Positions 1-11,079 of a DNA stretch of 64,000 nucleotides are shown piece by piece. Under the pieces are notes generated by a model. That model searched no databases and had not been told where the DNA came from. It was given only the letters and a program-made list of their open reading frames with translations. How positions within the stretch are numbered: position 1 is the stretch's first letter; every line of letters begins with the position of its first letter. The translations under genes were made by a program, and so were the position numbers. This stretch comes from Platerodrilus igneus (taxonomy: Eukaryota; Arthropoda; Insecta; Coleoptera; Lycidae): the NCBI GenBank assembly GCA_036346225.1, contig JARFIW010000453.1, forward strand, positions 186,001 through 250,000, in the 5' to 3' direction.

Positions 1-125
1 AACGGTGCACGTGTAACTTCTCGCTAGAAAACCGAATTCAAACCAGCTACACACATTTTTTCTCTGCACTTACATTTTTCAACACACGTGTGTTTTGAAA
101 TATGTTTCATTGAAAGTAATATAAA

Positions 126-330
126 GCCGATCCTAATTCAAAACGTGCCCACAAGTATTTTACATTGAAAGTATATAAGAATTCATGTTTTTCACAACTA
201 TTTTACATTGAAATGTTTTCACAACTATTTTACATTGAAATTATATAGGGCCGATCCTAATTCAAAACGGTGCACGTTTATTTTACATATGGAAAATGCG
301 TCTGAACACGTTTTGAATTAGGACCGGCCC
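126..330. repeat. MITE-like element with nested terminal inverted repeats
   Basis: A 21-base block at 248-268 (beginning GGGCCGATCC) is repeated in inverted orientation at 310-330 with one mismatch, and both outer edges abut TA. A third copy in the left orientation lies at 126-147, so the unit may be a 205-bp element or a short palindromic copy nested in a longer one. The bases between hold repeats of a phrase close to ACTATTTTACATTGAAA. The window starts inside similar sequence, so a further copy may run off the left edge. There is no coding capacity. The TA flanks suggest a Tc1/mariner-type non-autonomous element, which is inference. Confidence 0.5.
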
Positions 331-3300
331 TACCCCACTACTTAAACCAAAAAAGCTTCCAAGTAACAAAAGCACATAGTTACAGATATTAGAAGAGTAA
401 CTAGGTCATTATAAATATTATTAGTTGAGAGCATACTGTATATAGCAGTACAAGCGATTAAACCAAGAGTAGCCTCGAGCATAGATAAGAATTTAAAAAT
501 GTAACGAAACGCATAGAAATCAAATCAATGAGATACCTGCATGAATTGGCTAGATAAATATTCAAAACGTGCGATAATATATTATCACAAACGCAGGCAG
601 AAATTATGCATTATTTGAAAAGCGTACGTGATCGAAAAGTATTACATTTGTTCATAAATCCAATTTAACTAGGAAATAAACAAACACCAAATTTATTTCA
701 TTCAGATTAGAATAAAACCAACAACAATTATACGCAATTTTATGAACGAAGATTCCTGGGATTTCTAAATTAAATGTGAGGTATAACAATAAATTACGTG
801 ACAAATTGAGCATCCTCCATGTAATTAACCTACACAATTGGTAAAGTTTCCTAAAATAACAAGAGATAAGGCACTTGGTGTCGCCCAGCACGTGGAGTCA
901 ACAAATCGCAAACAAAAGGGGCCGGGCCTATAAATATGATGACAATTGAACAACGGGTTAGTATACTTTTGAAACTGGGCAGTCACTATACTTGAAAGTG
1001 CTAAATATTCACGCGAACAGTTAATTAAATTAAAGTGAGAATCATTTTAAAAGAGTGTAAAATTGTTTAAGCGAGCAGTACTTCTACAGACGTAAGTAAA
1101 CTAGATTTATTGAAATTATACAATTTCTAATAATAACTACAACAGAGCTCTCAATAAAGATCTTGCTACGATTTTTAATAAAGATCTTGTTACGACTCCT
1201 GTTAAAACTCTTAATAACGATCTTAATTACAATTTTAAATACAATCTTGGATACGAGTCAGGAAGACTCTGGAGAATGCTGCCTGTCAAATTAATTTGGT
1301 AATCTCTGAAAATGGTAAATGTTTATTAATTACGGATATGAAAAATCTTTTATTGAAACAACCTCACTAACAACGATTTGGATAGTATTTTCAAATTCAA
1401 CTCAGAACATTTAGAATAAACACGGAAATTCTTGGGGATGCAGAGAACCAACTGAACCAATCCAGGTTAGATATTTTGATATGATTTATTTCTATAAACT
1501 GTTTTATTTCAAATAATAATTCAAAATGTAAGAGCCGACAAAGTGGGGTTTCGTGGATAAATTTATGAAACGCAATAGGCATATTAAAACGTTTCAAAAG
1601 GCCTCTAAATGTAATAAAAAGCTTGTTTTGCTGGCTTCATTTTCTAAAAATCTGACAGATGTAAATAATTTAAAAGGGGGAAGATATTTGAAAAGGTTGT
1701 AAATGTTTAATCATTATACTGTGTACTGTAGAATTGCTTTATTTAATTGAATCAGCTAGTTGAAAGAGATTTAACATTTTTACAAGTGCTTGAGTAATAA
1801 CAGGGGCTGCGAATATCACAACATTTATGTACGCCCAAGTCGTGGGGCGTCACTAAAAGGGGGCTGTAATACAAATACTGCAATTTGTAAAACTTGAAAT
1901 TGTTCACTTACCTTTCTTTCTAACTTTGCCTGGATAGCTCAACGTAATTAACAGAGTTTTCAAAATGCAATCAAACACAGCAATATCACAAAGCATTTAT
2001 ACAGAATGAAATATTTTCTCTCATACAAAAGCATTTACAACATTTACAACATCGTTTCTTTCAAACATAAAATAAATTCTAAGAAGCACTTATTATAAAA
2101 AAATGTTCCTTACCTTATTTTAAATTTACAGAACTAAATTTCTTTGTTTATGGATATTTTACCTGGCTTGTTTATTCTTACGCTTCTAAGCTTTGTTTGG
2201 CCAAAAAATTCTTGACAGATAATCTATTAAAAGGTCAGAGTGTTTTGAAATATAAACACAAACTTTCCTGGTAAAAATGCTTTACAAAAAAATTATTAGG
2301 ACTATCTTAAACTATCTTAAACTAACTGACTAAATTCAAATATCAGCTACAAAAAATTATACTTGCAAAAATCCTCGAAGCGTTTTTTATCTAGCTCGTA
2401 ACTAAATATCTCCTTATTTTAAATTAATGTCCAAATCAGCTTACAAGATTTTCTATATTTAAAATCCTCGTTTTAAACAGTAGTTAATTAGAGACATTTT
2501 TGGTTAAATCTTCTTTTCGATTATTTAATAAAATTTTTTAAAATAGCGTTATATTGAAGAATTTTCCTTTTTCATTGTAATTTAAAATTTGCATTTTTTA
2601 TGTAAGCTACGTTTAAAACATCATTTCTATGTTTATTGCAACAATGTAATTATTAAATTATAGTATGCTTACTGCATACTTCAAATATTATTTTTGCAAA
2701 GCAACAGCTCGCGACTTAAATCAAAATAACATTTTGCGATCGAATTTAAGAATCGATTGAATCATTTAATAAACGTTTGTTTATATATACAAGTAATCTA
2801 TTTCGAAAATGTAGTAGGATTTGTGCAATTCCATTCTAAATAATAAACGCATGTCTTACGTAATATTTTTGGAAATCCTCATTAGCGCTCAATTTTGTCG
2901 AATTTGATCACTTCATTTTCTTGTTCCAGTTATTAGTGACGCGCGCTATTTGTCCTACTCTAATACTTATACGATTATTGAGGCGTATCGCTTTTCTCCA
3001 ACAGTGAATGCGAAGAACATAAATATTTCTTATCAATTTCTGTTACATTTGTTTTTTAGTGTTTCGGTCGCTTCTTGGAATAAACGTTTCATTTATTATT
3101 AATTAATTCATATGAAATTGGCGCATTACCCCGTAACTTCTTTCTTAATCTCGTCTATTCCAGAAAATTCTCTATTTAAATAAATTTATATAAACTTTAA
3201 TTGCATCTTAAATGCAAAAGAGGTTATATTTTATAGAAAATATTTGCTTTTACATCAAAACGTGTTTTTAATATAACTATTAAGGTTAAAATTAGGGTTT

Positions 3301-3378
3301 GAAATACACGAAATTACTTATTTTTATACACGGAAAGTACATTTGGATTACAAACCAGTGGTTTTGTATTTATCTTAA
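331..3378. other. AT-rich non-coding stretch
   Basis: No convincing coding sequence is seen; the short open frames here have no recognisable composition. The stretch holds a candidate promoter near 929, locally repeated phrases of the form AAGATCTTGYTACGA around 1150-1260, and two spots near 881-905 and 1827-1853 that vaguely resemble LTR primer-binding-site flanks but could not be tied to an element. Confidence 0.5.
929..1097 (+). promoter_or_regulatory. Candidate promoter and first-exon donor
   Basis: A TATAAATA box at 929-936 is followed about 155 bases later by a strong splice donor (CGTAAGT, GT at 1092-1093). This arrangement fits a short non-coding first exon of roughly 960-1091. No downstream acceptor or coding exon could be linked to it, so this is only a candidate; it could equally be part of an old LTR. 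Confidence 0.2.
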
Positions 3379-4598
3379 AATGACTCTAGAATTATGTGGT
3401 GCGCATATGCTCGACAAGGCCATGAACCAATAATCAAATGCACTCAACTTACCTAATTGTCAACGTTTCTATTGGACCGATTCAACAACTGTTTTAGGTT
3501 GGCTAAAAACCAATCCTACCCATTTAAAACCTTTTGTTTGTAATAGAACAGTTGAAATCCAAGAACTAACAAAAAATGATACTTGGACGCATGTTCCTAC
3601 AAAATATAACCCTACTGATTTATTCTCTAGGAGTATTTTACCCGACCATTTAGCTAACTCTTTCTTGTGGTGGCCCAACCTGGCTTGCCGAACCTCGGTC
3701 TAACTGGCCAGAAATTATCTCTATTGCAAACGAGCGACCAGAATTAAAAAAATACGTCATACTGTTTAGCTGTTTCCACAGAAACAATATCCTTTTATAA
3801 ATATTCAAAGTATTCCTTCATGTTACATGTATTGGCATACTGTTTACGATTTATTCAAAATTGTCGTGCCTCAAAACATGAGCGAGTGCTAGGACCACTT
3901 ACAACACATGAAAATAAACAGTCTACAATTCAGCTTGTTAAGTTGTCCCAATATGATTCTTTCAAGGAAGAACTCGCATTACTTAGAAAAAACCAAGGTA
4001 GTAAAACATGTGGTCAAATTTTACGTCTAAATCCATTCTTGGATGACTTAGCCATTATTCGTGTGGGTGGACGGTTACAAAATTCACATTATTCTTTCGA
4101 AAAGAAGCATCCTATACTTCTGTCCGCTAAACATTTATATTATCTCATGAACACATTCGATTATTACATGCAGGACCTCAATTATTGTTATCCACTGTGA
4201 GAGAACGGTTTTGGATAACTTTGTTAGAAGTTGTGTATCTTGTTTTCGCAACTCCAAAGGTATCAAATCCCCTTAAGCGCAACTTGCCTTCACTACGTCT
4301 AACACCATCCTTCCCATTTCAAACCACGGAAACCGATTATGCTGGGCCTCTCCCAATAAAGGAAAAAAAGGCCGTGGATCGAAAACTTTAAGAGCATATG
4401 TATGTCTTTTATATGTTTTGTGACGAGGGCAATCCACCTGGAATTAGTTACTAGTTTAACTACCGAATCATTTATTCTAGCACTCAGGCGTTTTCCTGCT
4501 CGTCGCGGAAAACCTTTAAATATATTCTCAGACAACGGTACCAATTTCGTTGGTGCCAAGCACGAGTTACGCGAGTTGCGAAAATTTCTAAAAACCAG
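3379..4598 (+). pseudogene. BEL/Pao retrotransposon pol fragment (RNase H-side to integrase)
   Basis: The forward frames read through typical BEL/Pao pol landmarks in order. An ELCGA motif near 3390 and YWTDSTTVLGWL near 3470 belong to the RNase H-like region. An integrase zinc-binding region follows, with RVGGRLQNS near 4060 and KKHPILLS near 4100. The integrase core has DYAGPLPIK near 4340, [10 protein letters not shown] near 4425 and [11 protein letters not shown] near 4530. The reading changes frame several times (near 3690, 4185 and 4400) and has in-frame stops, so it is dead. It ends abruptly inside the integrase core at about 4598, where an LTR-like sequence begins. The block 4350-4598 is about 93% identical to a second integrase copy at 7395-7507 plus 9162-9298, so two BEL copies of one family meet here. 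Confidence 0.85.
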
Positions 4599-4610
4599 TT
4601 CCGCTTATAA

Positions 4611-5446
4611 TGTAAATATTTAAAGCCAAACTTTATTTTACATTGAGTTTGTTGATTATTTTACATTCGCCGCGGTATATTTAAATTTGTTAATGTAAAA
4701 TTTCCATGTGTTTACTTCATGCACACGCCAACAAGTGCCGTGAGTGATAAAACACTATTCCGCATGGGCAAACAGTGTAGTATTGACTGGAAAATCCACG
4801 AATCTCAACAGTTGAGAATTGTTTTATCGCTCGAACGGTCCGCATCGCTATTTTACACGTTCTACATAGAACAAATTATTTACATGAACCACTTGTCTTT
4901 AGAACACCGCTATCGTTATAAATGTGCTTTGCTACACCCGCCAAAGAGAAGAGTAGTACTTGTTACATTGTTTTTTTGTTGGCACGGCTTCATAAATCAT
5001 CAGCATGTAAATCACCAGGTGAGTGCTTTTAGTAAACGTTCGATTTGGTTAAAAACATTAATTATTTGTTGTTTGTTTAAATATCACTTAATTTTATAAA
5101 GTCTACTTTTTTCTCCTAATTAGTTATCGTAGTTTACCGCAATATTTTACATTTGGTCACCAGGTGAGTGCTTTTAGTAAACGTTTGATTTGGTTAGAAA
5201 CATTAATTATTTGTTGTTTGTTTAAATATCACTTAATTTTATACAGTCCACTTTTCACTCCTAATTAGCTATCGTAGTTTACCGCAATATTTTACATTTG
5301 GTCACCAGGTGAGTGCTTTTAGTAAACGTTTGATTTGGTTAAAAACATTAATTATTTGTTGTTTGTTTAATATCACTTAATTTTAAATACAGTTCGCTTC
5401 GCTCTCTACCAAAGAGCTATTCGAAATTTACACCGCTTTTTACATT
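4611..5446 (+). repeat. LTR (5') of a gag-containing BEL-like element
   Basis: The sequence begins TGTAAATATT and ends TTTTACA, with a TGG-type primer-binding site two bases after the end. The part from about 4758 to 5012 recurs at 6969-7204 on the far side of the gag gene, which identifies the two blocks as LTRs. The last 435 bases are a threefold tandem repeat (listed separately). The left boundary is chosen on the TG dinucleotide and the end of integrase homology, and is approximate. Confidence 0.6.
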
Positions 5447-5447
5447 T
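5013..5447 (+). repeat. 145-bp tandem repeat x3 inside the LTR, with anti-tRNA-Tyr segments
   Basis: Units start at 5013, 5158 and 5303 (each beginning CACCAGGTGAGTGC), giving an exact 145-base period. Each unit ends with the LTR-end phrase TTTTACATTTGGT. On the minus strand each contains a degenerate 5' half of tRNA-Tyr: CGATAGCT and GTGGACTG are visible in units 1 and 2, and unit 3 has TTTGGTAGAG (5390-5427 minus). The other LTR (7205-7347) has a single unit, so copy number differs between the two LTRs. Confidence 0.75.
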
Positions 5448-5471
5448 GGTAAGCTTCTCGCCGGATTATAG
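5447..5471 (+). other. Candidate primer-binding site
   Basis: TGG starts two bases after the LTR end and is followed by sequence resembling the complement of the tRNA-Tyr 3' end (TTCTCGCCGGATT), with a short insertion after the first four bases. The better preserved version lies at 7345. Confidence 0.45.
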
Positions 5472-5676
5472 TAAACAACACACTCAGATAATTAATTATA
5501 CCGCTCATCAAAGCATTGACAGTTAATTAGCATAATTTGTATAGTTGAGTTGTTTACGAACATTTGATATCTGCTGTGCAATAGGCATACGTGTTTGTTA
5601 TCGCCGCTAGGCTATTATAAATTGTCAAGATTTCGTTCTCATCTTATCCGCGTTTGTATTCAATTTATTTGTAACC

Positions 5677-6968
5677 ATGGCAAAAAAATTAAAACGTAAT
5701 GATTTTCTACATAATATTGCCATTAATTCACTAGAGGAAATGTTTGAAATCGCTCAAAAATGTACTGTTGAAACAGCTTTTTTAGATTTATTTCGAGCAC
5801 GGTATAAATCTCTGGAAACCGTTAAAGAAAATTTTTTTGCACACCATAATTGGATAGTAGATGCCAGTTCTTCCGCCGGTGACGCTGATGAAAAATTTGA
5901 GTACGAAAACGTTATTCGTAGACGCTTTGACAACAACTATTTTCAAATAAAAGCGCTCTATTTCAAGCTGTTTAGCAGCCAATCTTTGCCTCGGGCCGAT
6001 GTGTCCACGCCGCTAGATACTTTAAAGTCGAAAGTATCACTCCCCCCGCTGTCGCTGCCTTAGTTTGATGGGGAAAGTTGTCTGTTTGAAAGTTTCATTG
6101 ATTGGTTTAATAGTCTAGTTCATCTTAATAACGATTTGTCGGACGTAGATAAATTTTCGTATCTTCAATCAGCACTAAAAAATTCTGCACTCCTATCCAT
6201 TAAAAACTTTGATCTCACAGAAGCCAATTACGCTCTTGCATACACAAAACTTCGTAAAAAATATAGTAATATTCGTCCCATTACCTCAGCTCTATGGAAC
6301 AATATTGATAAATTTCCTAAATTAAACTCCGATAACCCCGCCGGTTTGCAAAAATTAGTTGATACTTTTGTGGATAATTTACAAGCGCTTAAAAAATTTG
6401 ATTTACCCATAAAGCAATGAGATTTTATTATTGTACAAATGATTTTAAATCGCTTGGATGTACACACTGCTCGTAGTTTTGAAATGTATCCAGATCCGAT
6501 CGCTATCCCATCTTATAAAAAGCTAATTGCTTATTTGGAAAATACGTGTAAATCTTTATCGAATTTGTCGTTAAATCATAAAACTGATTTAAACAAAGTT
6601 GTTCATTCCAGCAACCCGTCTAAACCTCGCTCCGCTGTTTCCATGTTAGTTCAGACAAAACCTAATGTTAATAAGTGTCCGCTTTGCAGACAAGATCAGA
6701 ATCTTTATCGCTGTAATGATTTCGTTAAACTTTCGTCGCAAAATCGCTACAACTTTGCAAAAAAACAACATCTTTGTATTAATTGCCTTAGTAATTCTCA
6801 CATTTTAAATAAATGCAGGTCTACGTTTTCATGCCGCCAATGCAATCAACGCCATCATTCGTTATTGAACTTTGATCGCGTTCCGTTTAAACCCGCTTTC
6901 GCTGCTAGTAACCAGGCTCGTTTGAGCCCGGACACCGCCGCCTCTAAGGTATCATCTCGCTCCATTCC
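5677..6968 (+). pseudogene. BEL/Pao gag gene with in-frame stops
   Basis: From the ATG at 5677 a single frame reads to about 6968, broken only by a TAG at 6061-6063 and a TGA at 6418-6420. There are no frameshifts, so the two stops are the only lesions. The middle part (FDGE...FIDWFNSLVH, LSDVDKFSYL) matches the gag-like DUF1759 region of BEL/Pao elements. The C-terminal part has the paired cysteine clusters of the family: CPLC, then CINCL, then CRQCNQRHHSLL. Gag would form the particle shell and bind the RNA. The reading runs straight into LTR-like sequence at about 6969, so protease, RT and integrase have been deleted from this copy. Start choice: this ATG is preceded by an ACC context and lies about 230 bases after the LTR. 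Confidence 0.8.
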
Positions 6969-7342
6969 GCATGTGCAAGAACACAGTATTGACTGAAAAA
7001 TCCACGAAGCTCAGCAGGAGAGAATCGATTTCTCGTTCGAACGGTCCGCATCGCTATTGTACACGCTCTAAATAGAACAAATTATTTACTTGAACCGCTT
7101 GTTTTTAGAACACCGCTATCGTTATAAATGTGCTTTGCTACACCCGCCAAAGAGAAGAGTAGTATTTGTTACATCATTTTTTTCGTGGGCACGGTTTCAC
7201 AAATCACCAGGTGAGTGCTTTTAGTAAACGTTTGATTTGGTTAAAAACATTAATAATTTGTTGTTTGATCAATATCATTTAATTATATGCAGTCCACTTT
7301 TCTATCCTAATTAGCTATCGTAGTTTACCGCAGTATTTTACA
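6969..7342 (+). repeat. Second LTR copy of the gag-containing BEL-like element (partial)
   Basis: The block matches 4758-5158 of the first LTR, including a single 145-base unit at 7205-7347, and ends in TTTTACA. It lacks the first 150 bases of the 5' LTR because gag joins it directly. A primer-binding-site-like sequence follows it, which a 3' LTR should not have, so it is better read as the 5' LTR of an adjacent rearranged copy or as a recombination product. Confidence 0.6.
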
Positions 7343-7344
7343 TT

Positions 7345-7410
7345 TGGTTCTTCGGGCCGGATTTAAACCAGCGACCTATAGATATACAGTCCACTTTGCT
7401 CTCTACCAAA
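7345..7410 (-). pseudogene. tRNA-Tyr(GUA)-like sequence / extended primer-binding site
   Basis: On the minus strand this reads as the D-loop to 3' end of a tRNA-Tyr: TTGGTAGAG (A-box side), an anticodon arm with GTA, GGTCGCTGG and the B-box GGTTTAAATCC. It closes with an acceptor strand followed by CCA immediately next to the LTR end. The T-arm pairs over five positions with one G-T pair, and the anticodon stem pairs over four. No intron is present after the anticodon, although insect tRNA-Tyr genes normally have one, and a terminal CCA is encoded. This suggests a reverse-transcribed mature tRNA primer rather than a gene. The 5' acceptor half is missing and replaced by integrase sequence. Confidence 0.65.
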
Positions 7411-7495
7411 GGAAAAAAAAGCCGTGGATCGAAAACTTTAAAGACATTGTCTATTTATATGTTTTGTAATGAGGGAAATCCACCTGGAATTAGTT

Positions 7496-7507
7496 ACTAG
7501 TTTAACT
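7496..7507. repeat. 12-bp target-site duplication of the LINE (second copy at 9150-9161)
   Basis: ACTAGTTTAACT occurs at 7496-7507 and again at 9150-9161, exactly flanking the LINE. Removing the LINE and one copy restores uninterrupted homology with the intact stretch near 4448-4470. Confidence 0.9.
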
Positions 7508-9149
7508 CATCATCATTAGATTTTCAGTCCTGGAACTGGTTAGACGCGTACCATTATTGTTTCCTATTCTGAACTAACCTACAGATTTCCCTGAAATTTG
7601 CACAGTCTGCATCTTTCACTATCTGATCTAGGTCTAGATCTACCTCTTTTTTCCTATCTCTGCTTGTAATATATTCCATACTATTCCCCAAAAATCCTTA
7701 GAACGTATTCCGCCCTTCTATTTCTCGTTTCCCCAGATATCCTTGTTCCCCTACTATTTCTATAACCTATTTGGGATTATCTTTGTCTGTCCATGCTATC
7801 GTCCTCATACATCTGAAGCACAGCATTTCAAAAGGCTGCTACCGCTTTTCTGTCTGCGTTTCAGACTGCCCGTATTTCACAGGCATACTGTGCTGTGCTT
7901 CACACATATGCTTTCAACAATTTTCTTCTTGTTTTATGTTTGTTGTCTTTCCTCATAGGCGCTGTTCTCTCTTGTAAGATGCAGTTCGGTCACCTTCTAT
8001 TGTTTTACACTTATATACCCTATTTATCCGACCTTCAGTGGTTGTGAAGAGAGGTAAGCAGCATGTGGCTGCCAAGTTCCCCCAACACTTAACCATTTAC
8101 TGATTTAATATATTTTCCAATATATTTTTTCGCACAGTCAACATTAGTTGCAGATATTTCGCAACCAACAACTAGTTTATACTAATTATCAGATTTATCT
8201 GCGCTTATTTTTTGGTCATTAGATTTTCCGTCTCAAAACTGGTTGGACACGTACCTGCACTTATTTATATTCTGAGCTAGCCTACATAGTTCCCTGAAAT
8301 TCTCACACAGCATGTGTATACAGCTCATTCCCTTTTTATTGTTTTCTAATTTTATGCCCTATTTCACCGAGATTCAGTGAAAGGGGTTAAGCAACCTGTA
8401 GCTACCAAGATCCCTCAACACTTAAGACATTTGTCGAAATAATGGTTTTCCAGTAAATCCTTTCACACACTTAACATTATTCGAGAACATTGTCCAACCA
8501 ATTCTTGTAGTTACTTATAATAATCATCATATTTATGCACAGTTATTTTTCGTCATTAGTTTATCCATCTTGGGATTGCTTGGATGCGTACCTCTATTGA
8601 TTTCTATTCTGGACTAGCCTACACATTTCCCTAAACCCCTACAGCCTACATCTTTTACTATCTGTGTGCAGTAGTTTAACCTAGGTCTGCCTCTTCTTCT
8701 CTTTTTTCCTATCTCTGCTTCTAATATATTCCGCACTATTTCCTCATGCCGTAGTATGTGGCCTATCATCCTATCTCTCCTATTTTTTACAGTTTTCCAC
8801 ATATTTCTTTCTTCCCTACCATTTTTAGTACCTCTTCGTTCTTAACTTTGTCTGTCCATGATATCCTCATCATACGTCTGTAGCACCACATTTCAAAGGC
8901 TTCTACCTTTTTCTTGTCCACTTCTCCTAGTCCAGGCTTCACAGCGGTACAGTGCTGTGCTCCACACATATGTTTTAATCAATCTTTTCCTTGTTTCTAT
9001 GTTTGTGGTTTTTGAACACAGTAGTTGCTTTCTCTTGTTAAATGTAGTACGACCTTGTGCTAATCTTTGTTTTATATCTTTTGTGCTTTTCCCATCTTGT
9101 GTTATTTGGCTTCCTAGGTAGCAGAAATCCTTAACTTCTTGTAAGTTCG
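7508..9149 (-). mobile_element. LINE family 1, copy A (5'-truncated non-LTR retrotransposon)
   Basis: On the minus strand, 9149-8610 encodes the C-terminal end of an endonuclease-reverse transcriptase: KKVEAFEMWCYRRMMRISWTD, WKTVKNRRDRMIGHILRHE and GRPRLNYCTQIVKDVG. These resemble RTE/BovB-like elements of insects. Below 8610 comes a 3' region with a partial repeat of the ORF end near 8290-8230 and then a more diverged copy of the whole C-terminal segment at about 7980-7540. The element ends in a CTAATGATGATG tail at 7508. The 5' end is truncated in the ORF, as usual for target-primed reverse transcription. Stops and frameshifts make it inactive. Confidence 0.85.
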
Positions 9150-10004
9150 ACTAGTTTAACTACCGAGTCATTAATTCTAGCACTCAGGCGTTTTACTGCT
9201 CATCGCAGAAGACCTTTAAATATATTCTCAGACAATGGTACCAATTTCGTTGGTGCCAAGCACGAGTTACGCGAGTTGGAAAAATTTCTAAAAACCAATC
9301 AGTCTACTTTGAGCGAATCTAGTGCTTCTGATGAAATCAATTGGAACTTCATTCCAGCAAATTCCCACATTTTGGTGGAATTTGGGAGGCTGGAGTAAAG
9401 TCTGTAAACATCATCTTAAAAGAGTGGTTGGAAACTCGTTATTAACCTTTGAAGAGCTTACCACCCTACTTTCACAAGTGAAGGCTGTTCTTAATTCTCG
9501 ACCTCAGTCACCCTTATCTAACGATCCAAATGATCTTAACCCGCTAACTCCGTCGCACTTTTTGATTGGGCCACCAGCAGCTTGCATACCTGATGCATGC
9601 CTTGATAACATTCCAATTAATCGGTTATCGTTATATAAAGGTATCCAGCAACTCCAACAAAGTTTTTGGGCTCGATGGAGCAAGGACTACATTGGTGAAC
9701 TACAGGTCCGCTGGAAATGGCTCAAAAATCAATCTTTGTTAGACAAGAATCTGATGGTCGAATTGTAGAATTACATCCTGGAAAGGATGGGATTTCTCGT
9801 GTTGCATCTATCCGTACCGTCAACGAAGTAATCAAAAGGGCATTCACAAAGATTTGTCCCTCCCCACGAAGAAAACATTAAGCGACTGTGCAATGTGTAT
9901 TTTGTGACATTATTTTATTGGTTTTTTTTCTTTTTAATCATAAACGTTTTCCTTTAATATATTTGATATTGTATACATGTATTCTTTTTTGAAACCATTG
10001 CATT

Positions 10005-10318
10005 TCAAGGCGGGGGGTATGTTTAGAAATAGTGTAAGACATATTCAATTTAGCACTGGTTCTCCCACTCATTTTTTGAATAGATACGTCACTGTATTAA
10101 CCACAGAAAAATACAGAGAAAACACGTTTTGTTGTTGTATTCTAACCTTGATACAGTAAACATGTAGTTTGCTTATATTGCTAGTGAATTTTGTATATGT
10201 ACTTATAGTTGTAATCAACAATTAGTTCCAGGAAATAAGTTAATAAATGTTTAAATTATCAGTGGAATTTATTAGTGTTTAAACCATTAAGCCAATTGGT
10301 AAATAAAATAAAATTACA
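10005..10318 (+). repeat. Polypurine tract and 3' LTR of the BEL element
   Basis: CAAGGCGGGGGG (10006-10017), a BEL-type polypurine tract, is followed two bases later by TGTTTAGAAATAG at 10020. The block ends with TTACA at 10318, giving a 299-bp TG...CA LTR. It begins 139 bases after the integrase stop. No second copy of this LTR was seen in the window, so the 5' half of the element is absent. Confidence 0.6.
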
Positions 10319-11079
10319 GTCCGTTAATCATGATTCAATTGTATTCATTCATAAAAGTGTGACCAAAATGCTCATTTAGCGACAAACGCCGGGTTAAAAC
10401 AGTTCCTTTGTGCAAATCTAAATTTATTGCGTACTGCTCATTTTATCCGTAACAGCACTTTCCGAAACTGGTTTTAAAATCGGTTTTCGTGAGGTCATGT
10501 ATTCCTATATATAAAAATACTTGTGTTAAAACCTACCACAAATTTAATTTAATGCAAATTAATAATTGGAACTAGTCAGATTATTAATAAATAATAAGTA
10601 AGCAATCAAACCTAACATTAAATCGAAAAAGATTCGATTTTATAAATGTCATGGGTGTTAATGAATAATTTTGCCGTGAATAGGGAAAGTAATTCCAGCA
10701 AAGGAAATGAAAATCAATATATTGTTGGTTATTTTGCCCAAAGAAGTAGATAACAGGTCATTTGTTTATTTTCTTTGTCATGGGTGCATTAGAACGATGT
10801 TGTATGTTCAGCTGACTAGTTGAACTATTTTGGCACTGAAAGAAACCAAGTGCACATGCTAAAAACTTGCACTCCACCGGTGAGCACGGAAAATTTTCAC
10901 CCGAAAGCGCTATAAGATTATCAGTTTATTTTTTCGAATATTAACTTTTGTGGTCCTACAAGTTTTTGATCAATTATTATTGCATACCAAAACTATGCTT
11001 AAACTTGTTCTGCCTCTTTTTTATCAAGGTCCTGTACTAATAGTAATTTCATAAATAATTTATAGAACCAATGATTTTG
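10319..11079. other. Non-coding, no feature seen
   Basis: AT-rich DNA between the BEL LTR and the P450 duplication block. No coding exon or repeat was recognised. Confidence 0.5.

Larger units (their letters stand above)
7395..9881 (+). pseudogene. BEL/Pao integrase C-terminal part, split by a LINE
   Basis: The segment 7395-7507 matches 4350-4465 of the other BEL copy, and the reading resumes at 9162 after a LINE insertion. It passes [11 protein letters not shown] near 9230, the D,D-35-E region (GGIWEAGVKSVKHHLK near 9372), VLNSRPQSPL near 9490, the conserved LTPSHFLIG near 9550 and FWARWSKDY near 9665. After a frameshift near 9735 it ends with GRIVELHPGKDGISRV and a TAA at 9879-9881. The frameshift and the insertion make it non-functional. 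It is followed by a polypurine tract and an LTR, so this is the 3' half of a BEL element. Confidence 0.85.

Noticed and set aside
652..1597. Two short minus-strand open frames as genes
   Set aside because: Random-looking composition in AT-rich DNA, no motif, no splice or promoter context.
880..1870. A gypsy-type LTR element suggested by PBS-like phrases at 881-905 and 1827-1853 and an AAAAGGGGGCTGTAATAC polypurine/LTR-like start near 1855
   Set aside because: No repeated LTR pair and no coding sequence; the order of the parts does not fit one element.
7743..9121. Several plus-strand open frames as genes
   Set aside because: They are antisense shadows of LINE copy A, whose minus-strand reading has clear reverse-transcriptase-element motifs.
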